DNA of 64,000 nt from Bacillus methanolicus PB1. GTDB taxonomy: Bacteria; Bacillota; Bacilli; Bacillales; Cytobacillaceae. The notes beneath the pieces are model-generated. The model worked only from the letters and a program-made list of their open reading frames with translations. It ran no database searches and had not been told where the DNA came from. Below, piece after piece: positions 20,520 to 28,868 of the stretch (positions are counted from its first letter, which is position 1; every line of letters begins with the position of its first letter). A program made the position numbers and the translations under genes. The stretch spans positions 620,001 through 684,000 of the forward strand of contig NZ_AFEU01000001.1 of assembly GCF_000262755.1 (NCBI RefSeq), written 5' to 3'.

Positions 20520-21653
20520 TTAAGGCTTCAATATAACCTTGATGCAATTATCTTGATGATCGTTGAAAATCTTATAGCCATGGCTTGCATCATTAAGAGG
20601 GATTTTGTGTGTTATAATTTCTTTTGGATCAAATTCTTTATTCATAATTTTATCAAATAGCTTCGGCATAATTGGGATAACCGGTGCCTGTCCCATTTTA
20701 ATTGTAACATTTCTTATCCATAAGGCTCCTAATTCAAAATTATTGTAGTTGCCTCCATATACACCGGTAATTTGAATCGTTCCGTTTTTTCTTACAGCTT
20801 TCGCAGCAATCTTTAAAGGACTTAGGGTTCCGCCTTGCAGCTTTAATTTTTGCCCAACGAATTCAAGGGGTGTTTTTTTTCCATCCATACCGACGGCATC
20901 AATTACCTTGTCTGCTCCTCCTTGAGTTATTTCCTTCAAATACTCGCCCATGTCATCGTTTTTTGTAAAATTAAACACCTCAACATTGTTCATTCGTTTT
21001 GCATGGTCTAAGCGATAATCTAAGTAATCGACAGCAATTACACGTTTCGCACCTTTCATCCAGGCAAACTTTTGCGCCATTAAACCGACAGGTCCACAGC
21101 CAAGCACAATAACGGTATCCCCTTTTTTTACATCGGCATTTTCTACACTCCACCAGGCAGTAGGCAAGACATCAGATAAAAAGAGAAGGGATTCATCTTC
21201 CAGTTCACACGATTCCGGGATGACAAAAGGGGTGAAATTTCCAAAAGGCACTTTTAAATATTCCGCCTGGCCTCCCGGATGATTTCCGTACTTTTCTCCA
21301 AAACCAAAATACCCTCCTGAATCATAATTATCATTGGCATTATCACATTGGCTCGTCATATCATGTTCGCAATAAAAGCAATGTCCACAGGCAACATTAA
21401 ACGGGACAACAACACGGTCCCCTTTCTTAACTTTTGTTACTTCAGGGCCGACTTCTTCCACGATCCCCATCGGTTCGTGTCCAATAATATAACCTTCAGG
21501 CAACGGAAAGTTTCCTTGATAGATGTGAAGGTCTGACCCGCATATGGCTGTAGATGTTATTCGTACGATAACATCATCTTTTTTTTCTATTTTTGCATCT
21601 TCAACTTCCTTTACTACTAAGGTTTTAGGTCCTTGATATGTTACAGCTTTCAT
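20520..21653 (-). CDS. adhB: Zinc-dependent alcohol dehydrogenase, AdhB type
   Basis: 377-residue medium-chain dehydrogenase, near full-length match in pattern to B. subtilis AdhB. Catalytic zinc site C38-G-S-D-L-H43 and H59-E60; structural zinc cysteines C89, C92, C95 and C103; Rossmann motif VIVLGCGPVGLMAQ. The long insertion and the glutathione-independent formaldehyde-dehydrogenase-like N-terminus fit that subgroup, but the substrate (alcohol, aldehyde or diol) cannot be decided. Start supported by GGAGTG. Confidence 0.92.
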   Translation of the reverse strand: MKAVTYQGPKTLVVKEVEDAKIEKKDDVIVRITSTAICGSDLHIYQGNFPLPEGYIIGHEPMGIVEEVGPEVTKVKKGDRVVVPFNVACGHCFYCEHDMTSQCDNANDNYDSGGYFGFGEKYGNHPGGQAEYLKVPFGNFTPFVIPESCELEDESLLFLSDVLPTAWWSVENADVKKGDTVIVLGCGPVGLMAQKFAWMKGAKRVIAVDYLDYRLDHAKRMNNVEVFNFTKNDDMGEYLKEITQGGADKVIDAVGMDGKKTPLEFVGQKLKLQGGTLSPLKIAAKAVRKNGTIQITGVYGGNYNNFELGALWIRNVTIKMGQAPVIPIMPKLFDKIMNKEFDPKEIITHKIPLNDASHGYKIFNDHQDNCIKVILKP

Positions 21654-21734
21654 TTTTTACACTCCAATCAAGAAGAAATTAACTTGTTACATTTTTTTAC
21701 ACGTTTTAATAAATTTTTTTGAGTTATTCGAAAA

Positions 21735-22604
21735 TCAATGCTTTCGATAAACATAGCGCCCATAATCCGGAATTGCTATACGTTCAAAGTCTCTTGCCAA
21801 TTTTTCCAGGCCTTTTGTAAGTTCGCCGCCGGACATTGGCATTCCGTGCCCGGTAATTGCAACTGTCGGTTTTAAAGCTTCAAGCTTTTTGACGGACTCC
21901 TTCGCTGCCTCCCAATCGGTTGTAAAATATCTCGGCGGACCGCTGATTTCCTGAATTTGCGTCACTACCTTGTAAAGCGACTCTTGTTTCACCGTAACAA
22001 ATGCGTCACCGGCAATTAGGGAACGATCTTCATCTCTGAACAAGGAAATATGTCCGGGAGAATGTCCCGGTGTATGAATCCATCGCCAGCCATGCATATA
22101 TGGGATACTCCCGTCGGAAGGAACTGCCTTAACACGGCTCCCGAGATTAATCGGTTCATTCGGGAACAGCGGCGACATTTTTGCTACTAATCCCCCTTCG
22201 ACCGATCCATCAGGTTCAGGATAACTTGATTTTCCGGTCAAATAAGGAATTTCTGCCTCATGGGCGTATACCGGAACATCCCATTTTTCAACTAAGTCGA
22301 CAACGGCTCCGACATGATCAAAATGACCGTGTGTAAGTACAATCGCTTTTGGTTTACTGTTTTCACCAAACCGTTCTTTTGCAGCATCGAGAATACGGTT
22401 AGCCGATTCAGGCATGCCTGCATCAATTAAAACCCAATCATTTGGATTTTCAGGACTGCCGACAAAGCACACATTCACAATCTGGTTCGTATAACAGTAA
22501 AGATCAGGCATCACAGCCTGTCCGACACCACTTGCAAATGATGTCATTGGTATATATCTGTGCTCCATCGTGTCCTTCATACGATCATGCATGTTATTTT
22601 CCAT
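21735..22604 (-). CDS. Metallo-beta-lactamase-fold hydrolase
   Basis: 289 residues with the metal motif THGHFDH (His92, His94, Asp96, His97), further ligands in HTPGHSPGH, and a late TGHGMPM His. It belongs to the glyoxalase-II-like cytoplasmic MBL hydrolases; no substrate can be assigned. The start is uncertain: GGGAGGAAG lies about 15 bases from the first ATG, longer than usual, and two more Met codons follow at residues 5 and 9. The gap to adhB is 81 bp on the same strand. Confidence 0.88.
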   Translation of the reverse strand: MENNMHDRMKDTMEHRYIPMTSFASGVGQAVMPDLYCYTNQIVNVCFVGSPENPNDWVLIDAGMPESANRILDAAKERFGENSKPKAIVLTHGHFDHVGAVVDLVEKWDVPVYAHEAEIPYLTGKSSYPEPDGSVEGGLVAKMSPLFPNEPINLGSRVKAVPSDGSIPYMHGWRWIHTPGHSPGHISLFRDEDRSLIAGDAFVTVKQESLYKVVTQIQEISGPPRYFTTDWEAAKESVKKLEALKPTVAITGHGMPMSGGELTKGLEKLARDFERIAIPDYGRYVYRKH

Positions 22605-22826
22605 GAATGTTCACTACTTCCTCCCGTTATATTTTTTGCTCCCCTAATATTATGTTGATTCATTCATTCAATTATAATTATTTTGGGAAATCACAAGAAA
22701 ATAAAGCGGTTTCAAATTAGAAAATTCTCAGTTTTCCGTGTGCGTTATGTTTTTCCAACTGCAAACATCATTTTTTCAAGATGTGATAACGGGCTTGTTG
22801 TAATAGAAATCATGGGCATTTTAATC

Positions 22827-22853
22827 ACATTCAATTATCTGTCACATACGATA
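22827..22853 (+). promoter_or_regulatory. Putative sigma-K promoter of the gerP operon
   Basis: CATACGATA (22845-22853) fits the sigma-K -10 consensus CATANNNTA exactly, with AC (22827-22828) 16 bases upstream as the -35 core. It lies 29 bases before the gerPA start. gerP operons are known to be expressed late in the mother cell under sigma-K, so location and expectation agree. Confidence 0.65.
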
Positions 22854-22882
22854 TAAGAGAAACGATGAAAAGGGTGGAGGCC

Positions 22883-23104
22883 ATGCCAGCGATTGTCGGG
22901 GTTGTGCAAGTGGTTTCGATTGGGAGCAGTTCTATTTTTAACATTGGAGATGTTTATAAAATGATGCCTATATCATCAGCAAAGACCTTTGCAGGGGCTG
23001 GTTCTTTTAATACCGGAGACGGTTTATACGTTTACAATCAACAAAGTTCCACAAACACATATGATACTGATCTTATTGATCAAGGAAATTTCTTTAACGC
23101 TTAA
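22883..23104 (+). CDS. gerPA: Spore germination protein GerPA
   Basis: 73 residues beginning MPAIVGVVQV. It contains the GerPA/GerPF domain (SIGSSSIFNIGD early, then a GSFNTGDGLYVYN segment and DTDLIDQGN near the end). GerP proteins sit in the spore coat and are needed for germinants to reach receptors in the inner membrane. The start at 22883 follows GGGTGGAGG; the ORF can be opened six codons earlier but that ATG precedes the RBS. First gene of a six-gene operon; it resembles GerPF and probably arose by duplication. Confidence 0.93.
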   Translation: MPAIVGVVQVVSIGSSSIFNIGDVYKMMPISSAKTFAGAGSFNTGDGLYVYNQQSSTNTYDTDLIDQGNFFNA

Positions 23105-23121
23105 AATAACGGGTGATTAAT

Positions 23122-23340
23122 ATGAATTTTTATATACAGCAATCGATCCATATCAATTTGATAAAAATTGAGGGGATCAGCAATTCTTCTGTTTTGCAGA
23201 TCGGGAGTGCAGGAATTATTAAACCGGTTTCGCATTTATACAACACAGGGGGCTTTAACGGTCCGGCTCCGGAACCAAAGCCTCCCGGTACGGCACCCCT
23301 CCAGGGAGCACCTGCAGTTCCTTTAGTATCGCCAATTTAA
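23122..23340 (+). CDS. gerPB: Spore germination protein GerPB
   Basis: 72 residues beginning MNFYIQQSIHINLIKIEGISNSSVLQIG, the GerPB N-terminus, with a Pro/Ala-rich tail. The ATG at 23122 is preferred to the in-frame GTG nine bases earlier because GGGTGA stands before it and B. subtilis GerPB starts MNFYI. It follows gerPA by 17 bp. Spore coat, germinant access. Confidence 0.92.
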   Translation: MNFYIQQSIHINLIKIEGISNSSVLQIGSAGIIKPVSHLYNTGGFNGPAPEPKPPGTAPLQGAPAVPLVSPI

Positions 23341-23385
23341 ATATTAGTATTTCTATTTGTCTTCAATGGAGACGAGGTGATTGGT

Positions 23386-23994
23386 TTGAATCAGGAGTTT
23401 TATCAATACATTCAAAAAATGCACCTGTTTATTCAAGCGCAAGACAGGAAAATCCGCCAGCTGGAAAAAACAATTGAAGCAATTAACCATGAATTAGCGG
23501 AACTTAAAGAGAGGCCGGGAATCAGAGTGGATAAAATTGAATATAAATTTGACCAATTAAAAGTAGAATCTCTTGAAGGAACATTAAATATTGGATTAAA
23601 TCCTTCTGACCTTCAGGGAATCGAAGACTTTTCTGTCGATAACCAACAAGTATGCACTTCATTTTCTCCGGAAGATCATATGCAAACAGTGATGGAACTC
23701 GAAAGTAACTTGTTTCATTACTTGGAAACAGAGATAGAACTTTTAATCAAGCAAACTCAGGAAAAATTAAATGTAAATATAGATGGGTCATACATTGATT
23801 TTATTAAAGAAGATATTAAAAAACAAATTCCAAACCGAATCGAATTTTATTTAAGACAAATTTCACCAGAAGAAAAATCGAAAGAAAATTGGAAGGAAAA
23901 AATAATTGCGCAGATGAAAAAAGAAATTGAGAATGGTGTATTTGTCTTTTTAAGAAATTTGCCTGACAATTTGAAAGGGATGAAAAAAGAATGA
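23386..23994 (+). CDS. gerPC: Spore germination protein GerPC
   Basis: About 202 residues. A predicted coiled coil (about 3-45, IQKMHLFIQAQDRKIRQLEKTIEAINHEL) leads into the family block DKIEYKFDQLKVESLEGTLNIGLNP. TTG at 23386 is chosen because a perfect GAGGTGAT precedes it by six bases and the N-terminus then aligns with B. subtilis MYQDYYQYL; a GTG nine bases earlier overlaps the RBS. Largest GerP protein, known in relatives to interact with other GerP members in the inner coat. Confidence 0.9.
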   Translation: MNQEFYQYIQKMHLFIQAQDRKIRQLEKTIEAINHELAELKERPGIRVDKIEYKFDQLKVESLEGTLNIGLNPSDLQGIEDFSVDNQQVCTSFSPEDHMQTVMELESNLFHYLETEIELLIKQTQEKLNVNIDGSYIDFIKEDIKKQIPNRIEFYLRQISPEEKSKENWKEKIIAQMKKEIENGVFVFLRNLPDNLKGMKKE

Positions 23995-24173
23995 ATTTCC
24001 ATGTTCACAATCGGGAGATTTGCGTTGGCAGTATAAGAGTGATCGGTGTTTCCAGCTCCTCCTTATTAATGGTCGGAGATGCTCAGACGATCCAATTGGC
24101 AGCTGCATTTGATACACCTCCTGAATCATTAATTATTGGACCATTTGTACCACTAACACCGGATGTATCTTAA
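23991..24173 (+). CDS. gerPD: Spore germination protein GerPD
   Basis: 60 residues, MNFHVHNREICVGSIRVIGVSSSSLLMVGDAQTI. The start codon overlaps the gerPC stop (ATGA), so translation is coupled. The central IGVSSSSLLMVGD block recurs in GerPB and GerPE, showing the shared GerP beta unit. Confidence 0.9.
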   Translation: MNFHVHNREICVGSIRVIGVSSSSLLMVGDAQTIQLAAAFDTPPESLIIGPFVPLTPDVS

Positions 24174-24174
24174 T

Positions 24175-24582
24175 ATGTTTCAACGTACTTCATTTGTCGA
24201 TCAAATTTACATTAATACGATTTCCTTTTCCTCTTTTTTGCAAATCGGAGATTCAAATATGATAAACGGGTTTTCCCGAGCATTAGCTGTTCATAGGGAA
24301 ACTGAATTTTATTATAGCAATGAAGGGAACTTTTCTGAATACACCGTTTTCTCCCAGCCTATTCCTATTACTCCAGTTCAGGAACCATTTACCTATCAAA
24401 CATTTAACCATCATCCCATTATTAAAGTCGGCAAAATCGATATTGTCGGTATTTCTTCATCTTCTCTTCTCCATGTAGGAAACAGTAAACATATTTCAAT
24501 GGAAGCGAGAGTGAAGCATATCCGTCAGCTTTTGCCTAGAGAAAACGAACAGAATCATAAACAAAAACATAAGTTAAAATAA
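24175..24582 (+). CDS. gerPE: Spore germination protein GerPE
   Basis: 135 residues starting MFQRTSFVDQIYINTISFSSFLQIGDS. It has two copies of the GerP unit: FSSFLQIGDS near the start and SSSSLLHVGNS near residue 100. The ATG at 24175 follows the gerPD stop by one base; a start four codons earlier lacks an RBS and gives a worse family match. Confidence 0.9.
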   Translation: MFQRTSFVDQIYINTISFSSFLQIGDSNMINGFSRALAVHRETEFYYSNEGNFSEYTVFSQPIPITPVQEPFTYQTFNHHPIIKVGKIDIVGISSSSLLHVGNSKHISMEARVKHIRQLLPRENEQNHKQKHKLK

Positions 24583-24616
24583 ATCTCACAATAGAGTAAA
24601 GAAAAGGATGTTTTTC

Positions 24617-24838
24617 ATGCCAGCTTTTATCGGTCCCGTTCAGATTCTTAATATTGGGGGATCAGGAATTGTCCAATTTGGCGACTCTCTCATTATCTCT
24701 CCAAAAAGCAATTCTAAATCGCATTCCGGTTCCGGAGCGAGTAATACCGGAGGAATTGTGATTACGATTAACGGAATAAGTATTACAAATGTGATTGATA
24801 CGAACTTAATTGACCAGCCAACGGTAGGTAATAATTAA
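24617..24838 (+). CDS. gerPF: Spore germination protein GerPF
   Basis: 73 residues starting MPAFIGPVQILNIGGSGIVQFGDSL, ending TNVIDTNLIDQPTVGNN; same family as GerPA. The ATG at 24617 is chosen over the one nine bases earlier because AAAAGGATG serves as its RBS. Last gene of gerP; followed by a tandem array and a two-way terminator. Confidence 0.92.
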   Translation: MPAFIGPVQILNIGGSGIVQFGDSLIISPKSNSKSHSGSGASNTGGIVITINGISITNVIDTNLIDQPTVGNN

Positions 24839-24890
24839 AAGTTGAGAAAACACGGCTAATCCCTGGTCCACTTTTTAATATATTGGAATG

Positions 24891-25050
24891 AAAGCTCATA
24901 AATTTGATCGACGGCTCATTAACGAAATTTAAGGCTCAAATATCAGAATAAAGGCTTAAAAATCAGTATGAAGGCTAATAAATTAAAATAAGGGCTCATA
25001 AATCAGGATAAAGACTTATAAACGAAAATAAAGACTCATATATTTAAAAA
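24891..25050. repeat. Degenerate tandem array, eight 20-bp units
   Basis: Eight successive units begin at 24891, 24911, 24931, 24951, 24971, 24991, 25011 and 25031, an exact 20-bp period. The approximate consensus is AAGGCTCATAAATCAGAATA; the GGCTCATAAA half is best kept. It lies between convergent gerPF and addA and ends in their shared terminator. No ORF, no spacers. Confidence 0.85.
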
Positions 25051-25079
25051 CGGCAAGGACCCTCGTCGCTTGCCGTTTT
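25046..25079. terminator. Two-way terminator between gerPF and addA
   Basis: Stem CGGCAAG / CTTGCCG flanked by AAAAA on the left and TTTTA on the right, giving T runs on both strands. It serves convergent gerPF (+) and addA (-), whose stop is six bases away. Confidence 0.85.
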
Positions 25080-25085
25080 ACTATA

Positions 25086-28000
25086 TTAATGATTTCTAAA
25101 TTTTAATAAGTGCCCGCCATCAAAAAAGAACAAATACCGCTCATGAACAGGCTTTCTTAATATTTGTTCAAGTGCACGGGCATAAAGGTTTAATTGAAGG
25201 CGGTACCTCGATTCCAAAATCGGTTTTGCTTCTTCAAATCCCCCTTTGTAACGATCCGTAATACCGTCTGTTTTATAATCAAGGAGTACAATACCTTCCT
25301 CTTCTTCAAAGAAACAGTCAATTACACCTTGTACAATGACATTTTCATCTCCAACTGTCCAGTCTGGATACGTTTCTTTTGCCGGCAGCGATAAACTGAA
25401 TGGAACCTCTCGCATAACTTTCTCCGCACGTAAAAGTCTTTGACCTAAATCGCTTTTAAAAAATTTCACAATGAGTCCGGGATCGATTCCTTCTCTATGC
25501 TCCGCGGTAAGGAGCTCTTTTTGTACCATGGCATCCACCTGATGAAGAATCGATTCTTCCGTTAAAGGAAGCGACAGATCAATCTGCTGCATAACCATAT
25601 GCATAGCCGTTCCTTTTTCTGAAGGTGATAATGTTTTTTCCTGCATAAATCTTGGCCGCTTTAAAAGAGGCTTTCTTATTTTCCGAAGCAGCTCCGTACT
25701 GCTTTCCTCACCGGCAAGATCAAATTGTCTCTTCATCTCGGAAACAGATTGCTTGGACCGGAATACAGAAGCATGATGGAATTCATATTTCCATGAAAGC
25801 TGATCGTTTACCCGTTCAGCATGGTTAGAAGTAACTGGCACAGGTTTCCCTTCTGCCACTTTATCCAGCAATTCTTGCCTTTCTTCTATTTTGCCTTCAT
25901 TCAATGATCGGGCCGTTTCACTATGAATCATTTCCACCTGCCAGCATGATGGATGGTCTAATAGTTTTACATTTTCCTGATTGCCGCCGGCACGCAATAC
26001 TTTACAATCCCTATGCCTAATAAGCGCTGGGCCGATCCATTCCAAATAACTGCTTGCATTCGCTCGGTTGTAATCATGTAATAGCCAGTTTTCGCCGGCA
26101 GCTGACGAAAGCCATTTATCCAGCGAGTTTTCAGCATTTTTTATCGAACCGATCAAATACAGCTTCTCTTTCGCACGGGTTAAAGCAACATATAACACTC
26201 TCATTTCCTCTGCCAGCATTTCCATCTTCTTTTTCCGCTTAAATGAAAGCTGCGCAATCGTTGGATATGATATCCGTTTCTCCGCATTGACATACCTGGA
26301 GGCAAATCCGAATTCCTTATCCAGCATAAATGGTTTTTTCAGATCCATTGTATTGAACTTGCGCGCTAAACCGGCAATAAAAACAACCGGGAACTCAAGG
26401 CCTTTACTGCTGTGAATGGTCATGATTCTGACTACATCCTCTTGTTCTCCAAGCGCACGGGCTGCCCCCAAATCATCGCCCCGGTCGATCATCCGTTCAA
26501 TAAACCGGAGAAAGCGGAACAAACCTCTAAATGATGTCGATTCATATTGCCGTGCCCTGTCATAAAGTGCTCGAAGATTTGCCTGGCGCTGTTTTCCTCC
26601 CGGCATCCCGCCGACAAAATCATAGAATTTCGTTTCCCTGAATAAGTCCCAGATTAATTCTGATAATGATCCTTGACGTGCTTTTGTTCTCCAATTTTGA
26701 AGCTGGTCTGTAAACAGCCTGACTTTTTCATAGAGGGCTTCTTGATCAGCTGCCGGTTTTGCCCGGCAAAAAGACATCACAGCCTCAAAAAACGATCCCC
26801 ACTTATTTGAAATACGTATTCGCGACAATTCTTCTTCGTTTAATCCAACAATCGGAGAACGCAAAACAGCTGCGAGAGGAATGTCTTGGTAAGGATTGTC
26901 AATGACCTTTAACAAAGACATCATAATCGACACTTCTGTTGCTTCAAAATATCCTGTAGATAAGTTTGCATAAACTGGTATGCCCTGCTGTTTGAACTCT
27001 TCCATGATCTCCGGAGCCCAAGTCATGGACCTGAGAAGAATCACAATGTCTCTATAAGTAATAGGCCTTATGCTTTTTGTTTTTGTGTTATATACTTTGG
27101 TCCGGCATTCAATGAGCTCTTTAATTTTTTTTGCCATTATCCTTGCTTCCAGCTGGGACTGCTGCAATTCCTCTTGGCTGAAATCTCCTGTTTTGTCTTC
27201 TTCAGGCAATTCTTCTGCATCCCTTTCAGATTCATCTCCGGCCTGGTCGATCAAGATGACGGAAACAGGGATTGGGGGTTCTTCCGGATACGGAGCTCCT
27301 TTTTTTAACTCTGCTGCTTCATCGTATTCGATTTCTCCAACCTTTACCCCCATTAGCTGCTTAAACAGAAAATTCGTTCCGTCAAGCACTTCTTTCCTGC
27401 TTCTGAAATTCCGTGCTAAATCAATTCGTAAGCCTGAATTCACACCAGTCGGCGTAAAACGGTTGTACTTGCTTAAAAATAAATTTGGCTCTGCCAGCCG
27501 GAACCGGTAGATCGATTGCTTGACGTCCCCTACCATAAAGAGATTTCCCGTCTCTTTTTCATCTTTCGTGACAAGCTGCAAAATTGCTTCCTGCACCATG
27601 TTTGTATCTTGGTACTCATCGACGAGAACCTCTTTGAAATGGCGGCGGTAAAAAAGCGCAGCTTCGGAAGGAATTCTTCTGCCGTCTACATCAATGCTTT
27701 CGGTAAGAATATCAAGACAATAATGCTCTAAATCGGCAAAATCAACTAATCCCTTTTCTTTTTTGACTTGTTCAAATCGTTCGGAAAAAGATTTCACAAG
27801 AGAAATAAGCGTTTCAATATGCCCTTTCATTTCGCGCATATCTTTTAAAAACGATTCAGGTCTTCTCGAGAAAAGTTCGGACTGCAATTCCAGCAATACA
27901 TTTTTTGCCCGCTCTCTTAATTTTTGGGCTTTTTCGACCAAGTGCTTATCATATTCGTCTCCCCGGATTGTTTTAGCACGTGAAAAAGTCAATGTTTGCA

Positions 28001-28868
28001 TGGCGCTATACAAAGTTGACCATGAATCTTTTTTTGCACTGATGAGAGTTTCAACAATATGCAAGTCATCTATAAAATTTTCTGCTCTTGGTGCCGGTCC
28101 GCCGGGAAGCTTCGTCAGTTCCATCCCTTCAAGAAGCATTTGTTTTGCCCCTTCAAGCTGCAGCTCGATGTCATACAAAAGAGCATCCATAAACGGAAGA
28201 TCTTCCAGTTTCCCATTCTCATCCACATCATACATTTCGATAATCGATTGCAAATAGCGGTCAGGAGAAGGATTGGATCGGGCAAAATCATAAAGTTCCC
28301 TGATAATATCTTGCAGGGCTTCATCGCTCCGGTCATTCGTAAATGTGTCAACAAGTGAAAAGAATGCTTCATTATCACTTTTTCCGTACTCTTCTTCAAA
28401 TAATTCATCCAAAACCTCATCACGCAGGAGCTGGGCTTCCGTCTCATCGGCAATTCGAAACCCTGGATCAATATCAATTAAATAGTAGTACTTTCTTATT
28501 ACTTCCAAGCAAAATGAATGGAGCGTAGAAATCGACGCTTTATTCAAAAGACTTAATTGTTTTCGCAAATGCGCAGACATCGGATTTTTATTAATCTCTT
28601 TTTCTAATGCTTCACCAATTCGATGTCTCATTTCAGCAGCTGAAGCATTCGTAAACGTAACAACAAGCAGCTGATCAACATCAATCGGATTATGTAAGGA
28701 AGTAATTTTTCGAATAATTCTCTCAACGAGAACGGCCGTTTTTCCCGAACCGGCAGCTGCCGCGACAAGGATATCCCCGCCGTTTGCCATAATTGCTTTC
28801 CATTGGTCATCGGTCCAGTTTACATTTTCAGGCTTCGGAGGAATCATTATCGAATTTGTCAAGATCAT
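25086..28868 (-). CDS. addA: ATP-dependent helicase/nuclease subunit AddA
   Basis: 1260-residue UvrD-type helicase with a C-terminal RecB-like nuclease, the main engine of AddAB double-strand-break resection. Walker A AAAGSGKTAVL (37-47), VDEYQDTN helicase motif, VALTRAKEKLYL late motif, nuclease motif LLDYKTD with Asp1197 and Lys1199. The start is ambiguous: AAAGGAGGT is only three bases from the first ATG (28868), nine from a TTG at 28862, and an internal Met at 28847 matches the usual N-terminus MIPPKPENVNW. It overlaps the end of addB, so translation is coupled. Confidence 0.95.
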   Translation of the reverse strand: MILTNSIMIPPKPENVNWTDDQWKAIMANGGDILVAAAAGSGKTAVLVERIIRKITSLHNPIDVDQLLVVTFTNASAAEMRHRIGEALEKEINKNPMSAHLRKQLSLLNKASISTLHSFCLEVIRKYYYLIDIDPGFRIADETEAQLLRDEVLDELFEEEYGKSDNEAFFSLVDTFTNDRSDEALQDIIRELYDFARSNPSPDRYLQSIIEMYDVDENGKLEDLPFMDALLYDIELQLEGAKQMLLEGMELTKLPGGPAPRAENFIDDLHIVETLISAKKDSWSTLYSAMQTLTFSRAKTIRGDEYDKHLVEKAQKLRERAKNVLLELQSELFSRRPESFLKDMREMKGHIETLISLVKSFSERFEQVKKEKGLVDFADLEHYCLDILTESIDVDGRRIPSEAALFYRRHFKEVLVDEYQDTNMVQEAILQLVTKDEKETGNLFMVGDVKQSIYRFRLAEPNLFLSKYNRFTPTGVNSGLRIDLARNFRSRKEVLDGTNFLFKQLMGVKVGEIEYDEAAELKKGAPYPEEPPIPVSVILIDQAGDESERDAEELPEEDKTGDFSQEELQQSQLEARIMAKKIKELIECRTKVYNTKTKSIRPITYRDIVILLRSMTWAPEIMEEFKQQGIPVYANLSTGYFEATEVSIMMSLLKVIDNPYQDIPLAAVLRSPIVGLNEEELSRIRISNKWGSFFEAVMSFCRAKPAADQEALYEKVRLFTDQLQNWRTKARQGSLSELIWDLFRETKFYDFVGGMPGGKQRQANLRALYDRARQYESTSFRGLFRFLRFIERMIDRGDDLGAARALGEQEDVVRIMTIHSSKGLEFPVVFIAGLARKFNTMDLKKPFMLDKEFGFASRYVNAEKRISYPTIAQLSFKRKKKMEMLAEEMRVLYVALTRAKEKLYLIGSIKNAENSLDKWLSSAAGENWLLHDYNRANASSYLEWIGPALIRHRDCKVLRAGGNQENVKLLDHPSCWQVEMIHSETARSLNEGKIEERQELLDKVAEGKPVPVTSNHAERVNDQLSWKYEFHHASVFRSKQSVSEMKRQFDLAGEESSTELLRKIRKPLLKRPRFMQEKTLSPSEKGTAMHMVMQQIDLSLPLTEESILHQVDAMVQKELLTAEHREGIDPGLIVKFFKSDLGQRLLRAEKVMREVPFSLSLPAKETYPDWTVGDENVIVQGVIDCFFEEEEGIVLLDYKTDGITDRYKGGFEEAKPILESRYRLQLNLYARALEQILRKPVHERYLFFFDGGHLLKFRNH

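Noticed and set aside
24891-25050. CRISPR-like array
   Set aside because: Units are contiguous 20-mers with no spacers and drifted sequence; no cas genes in the window.
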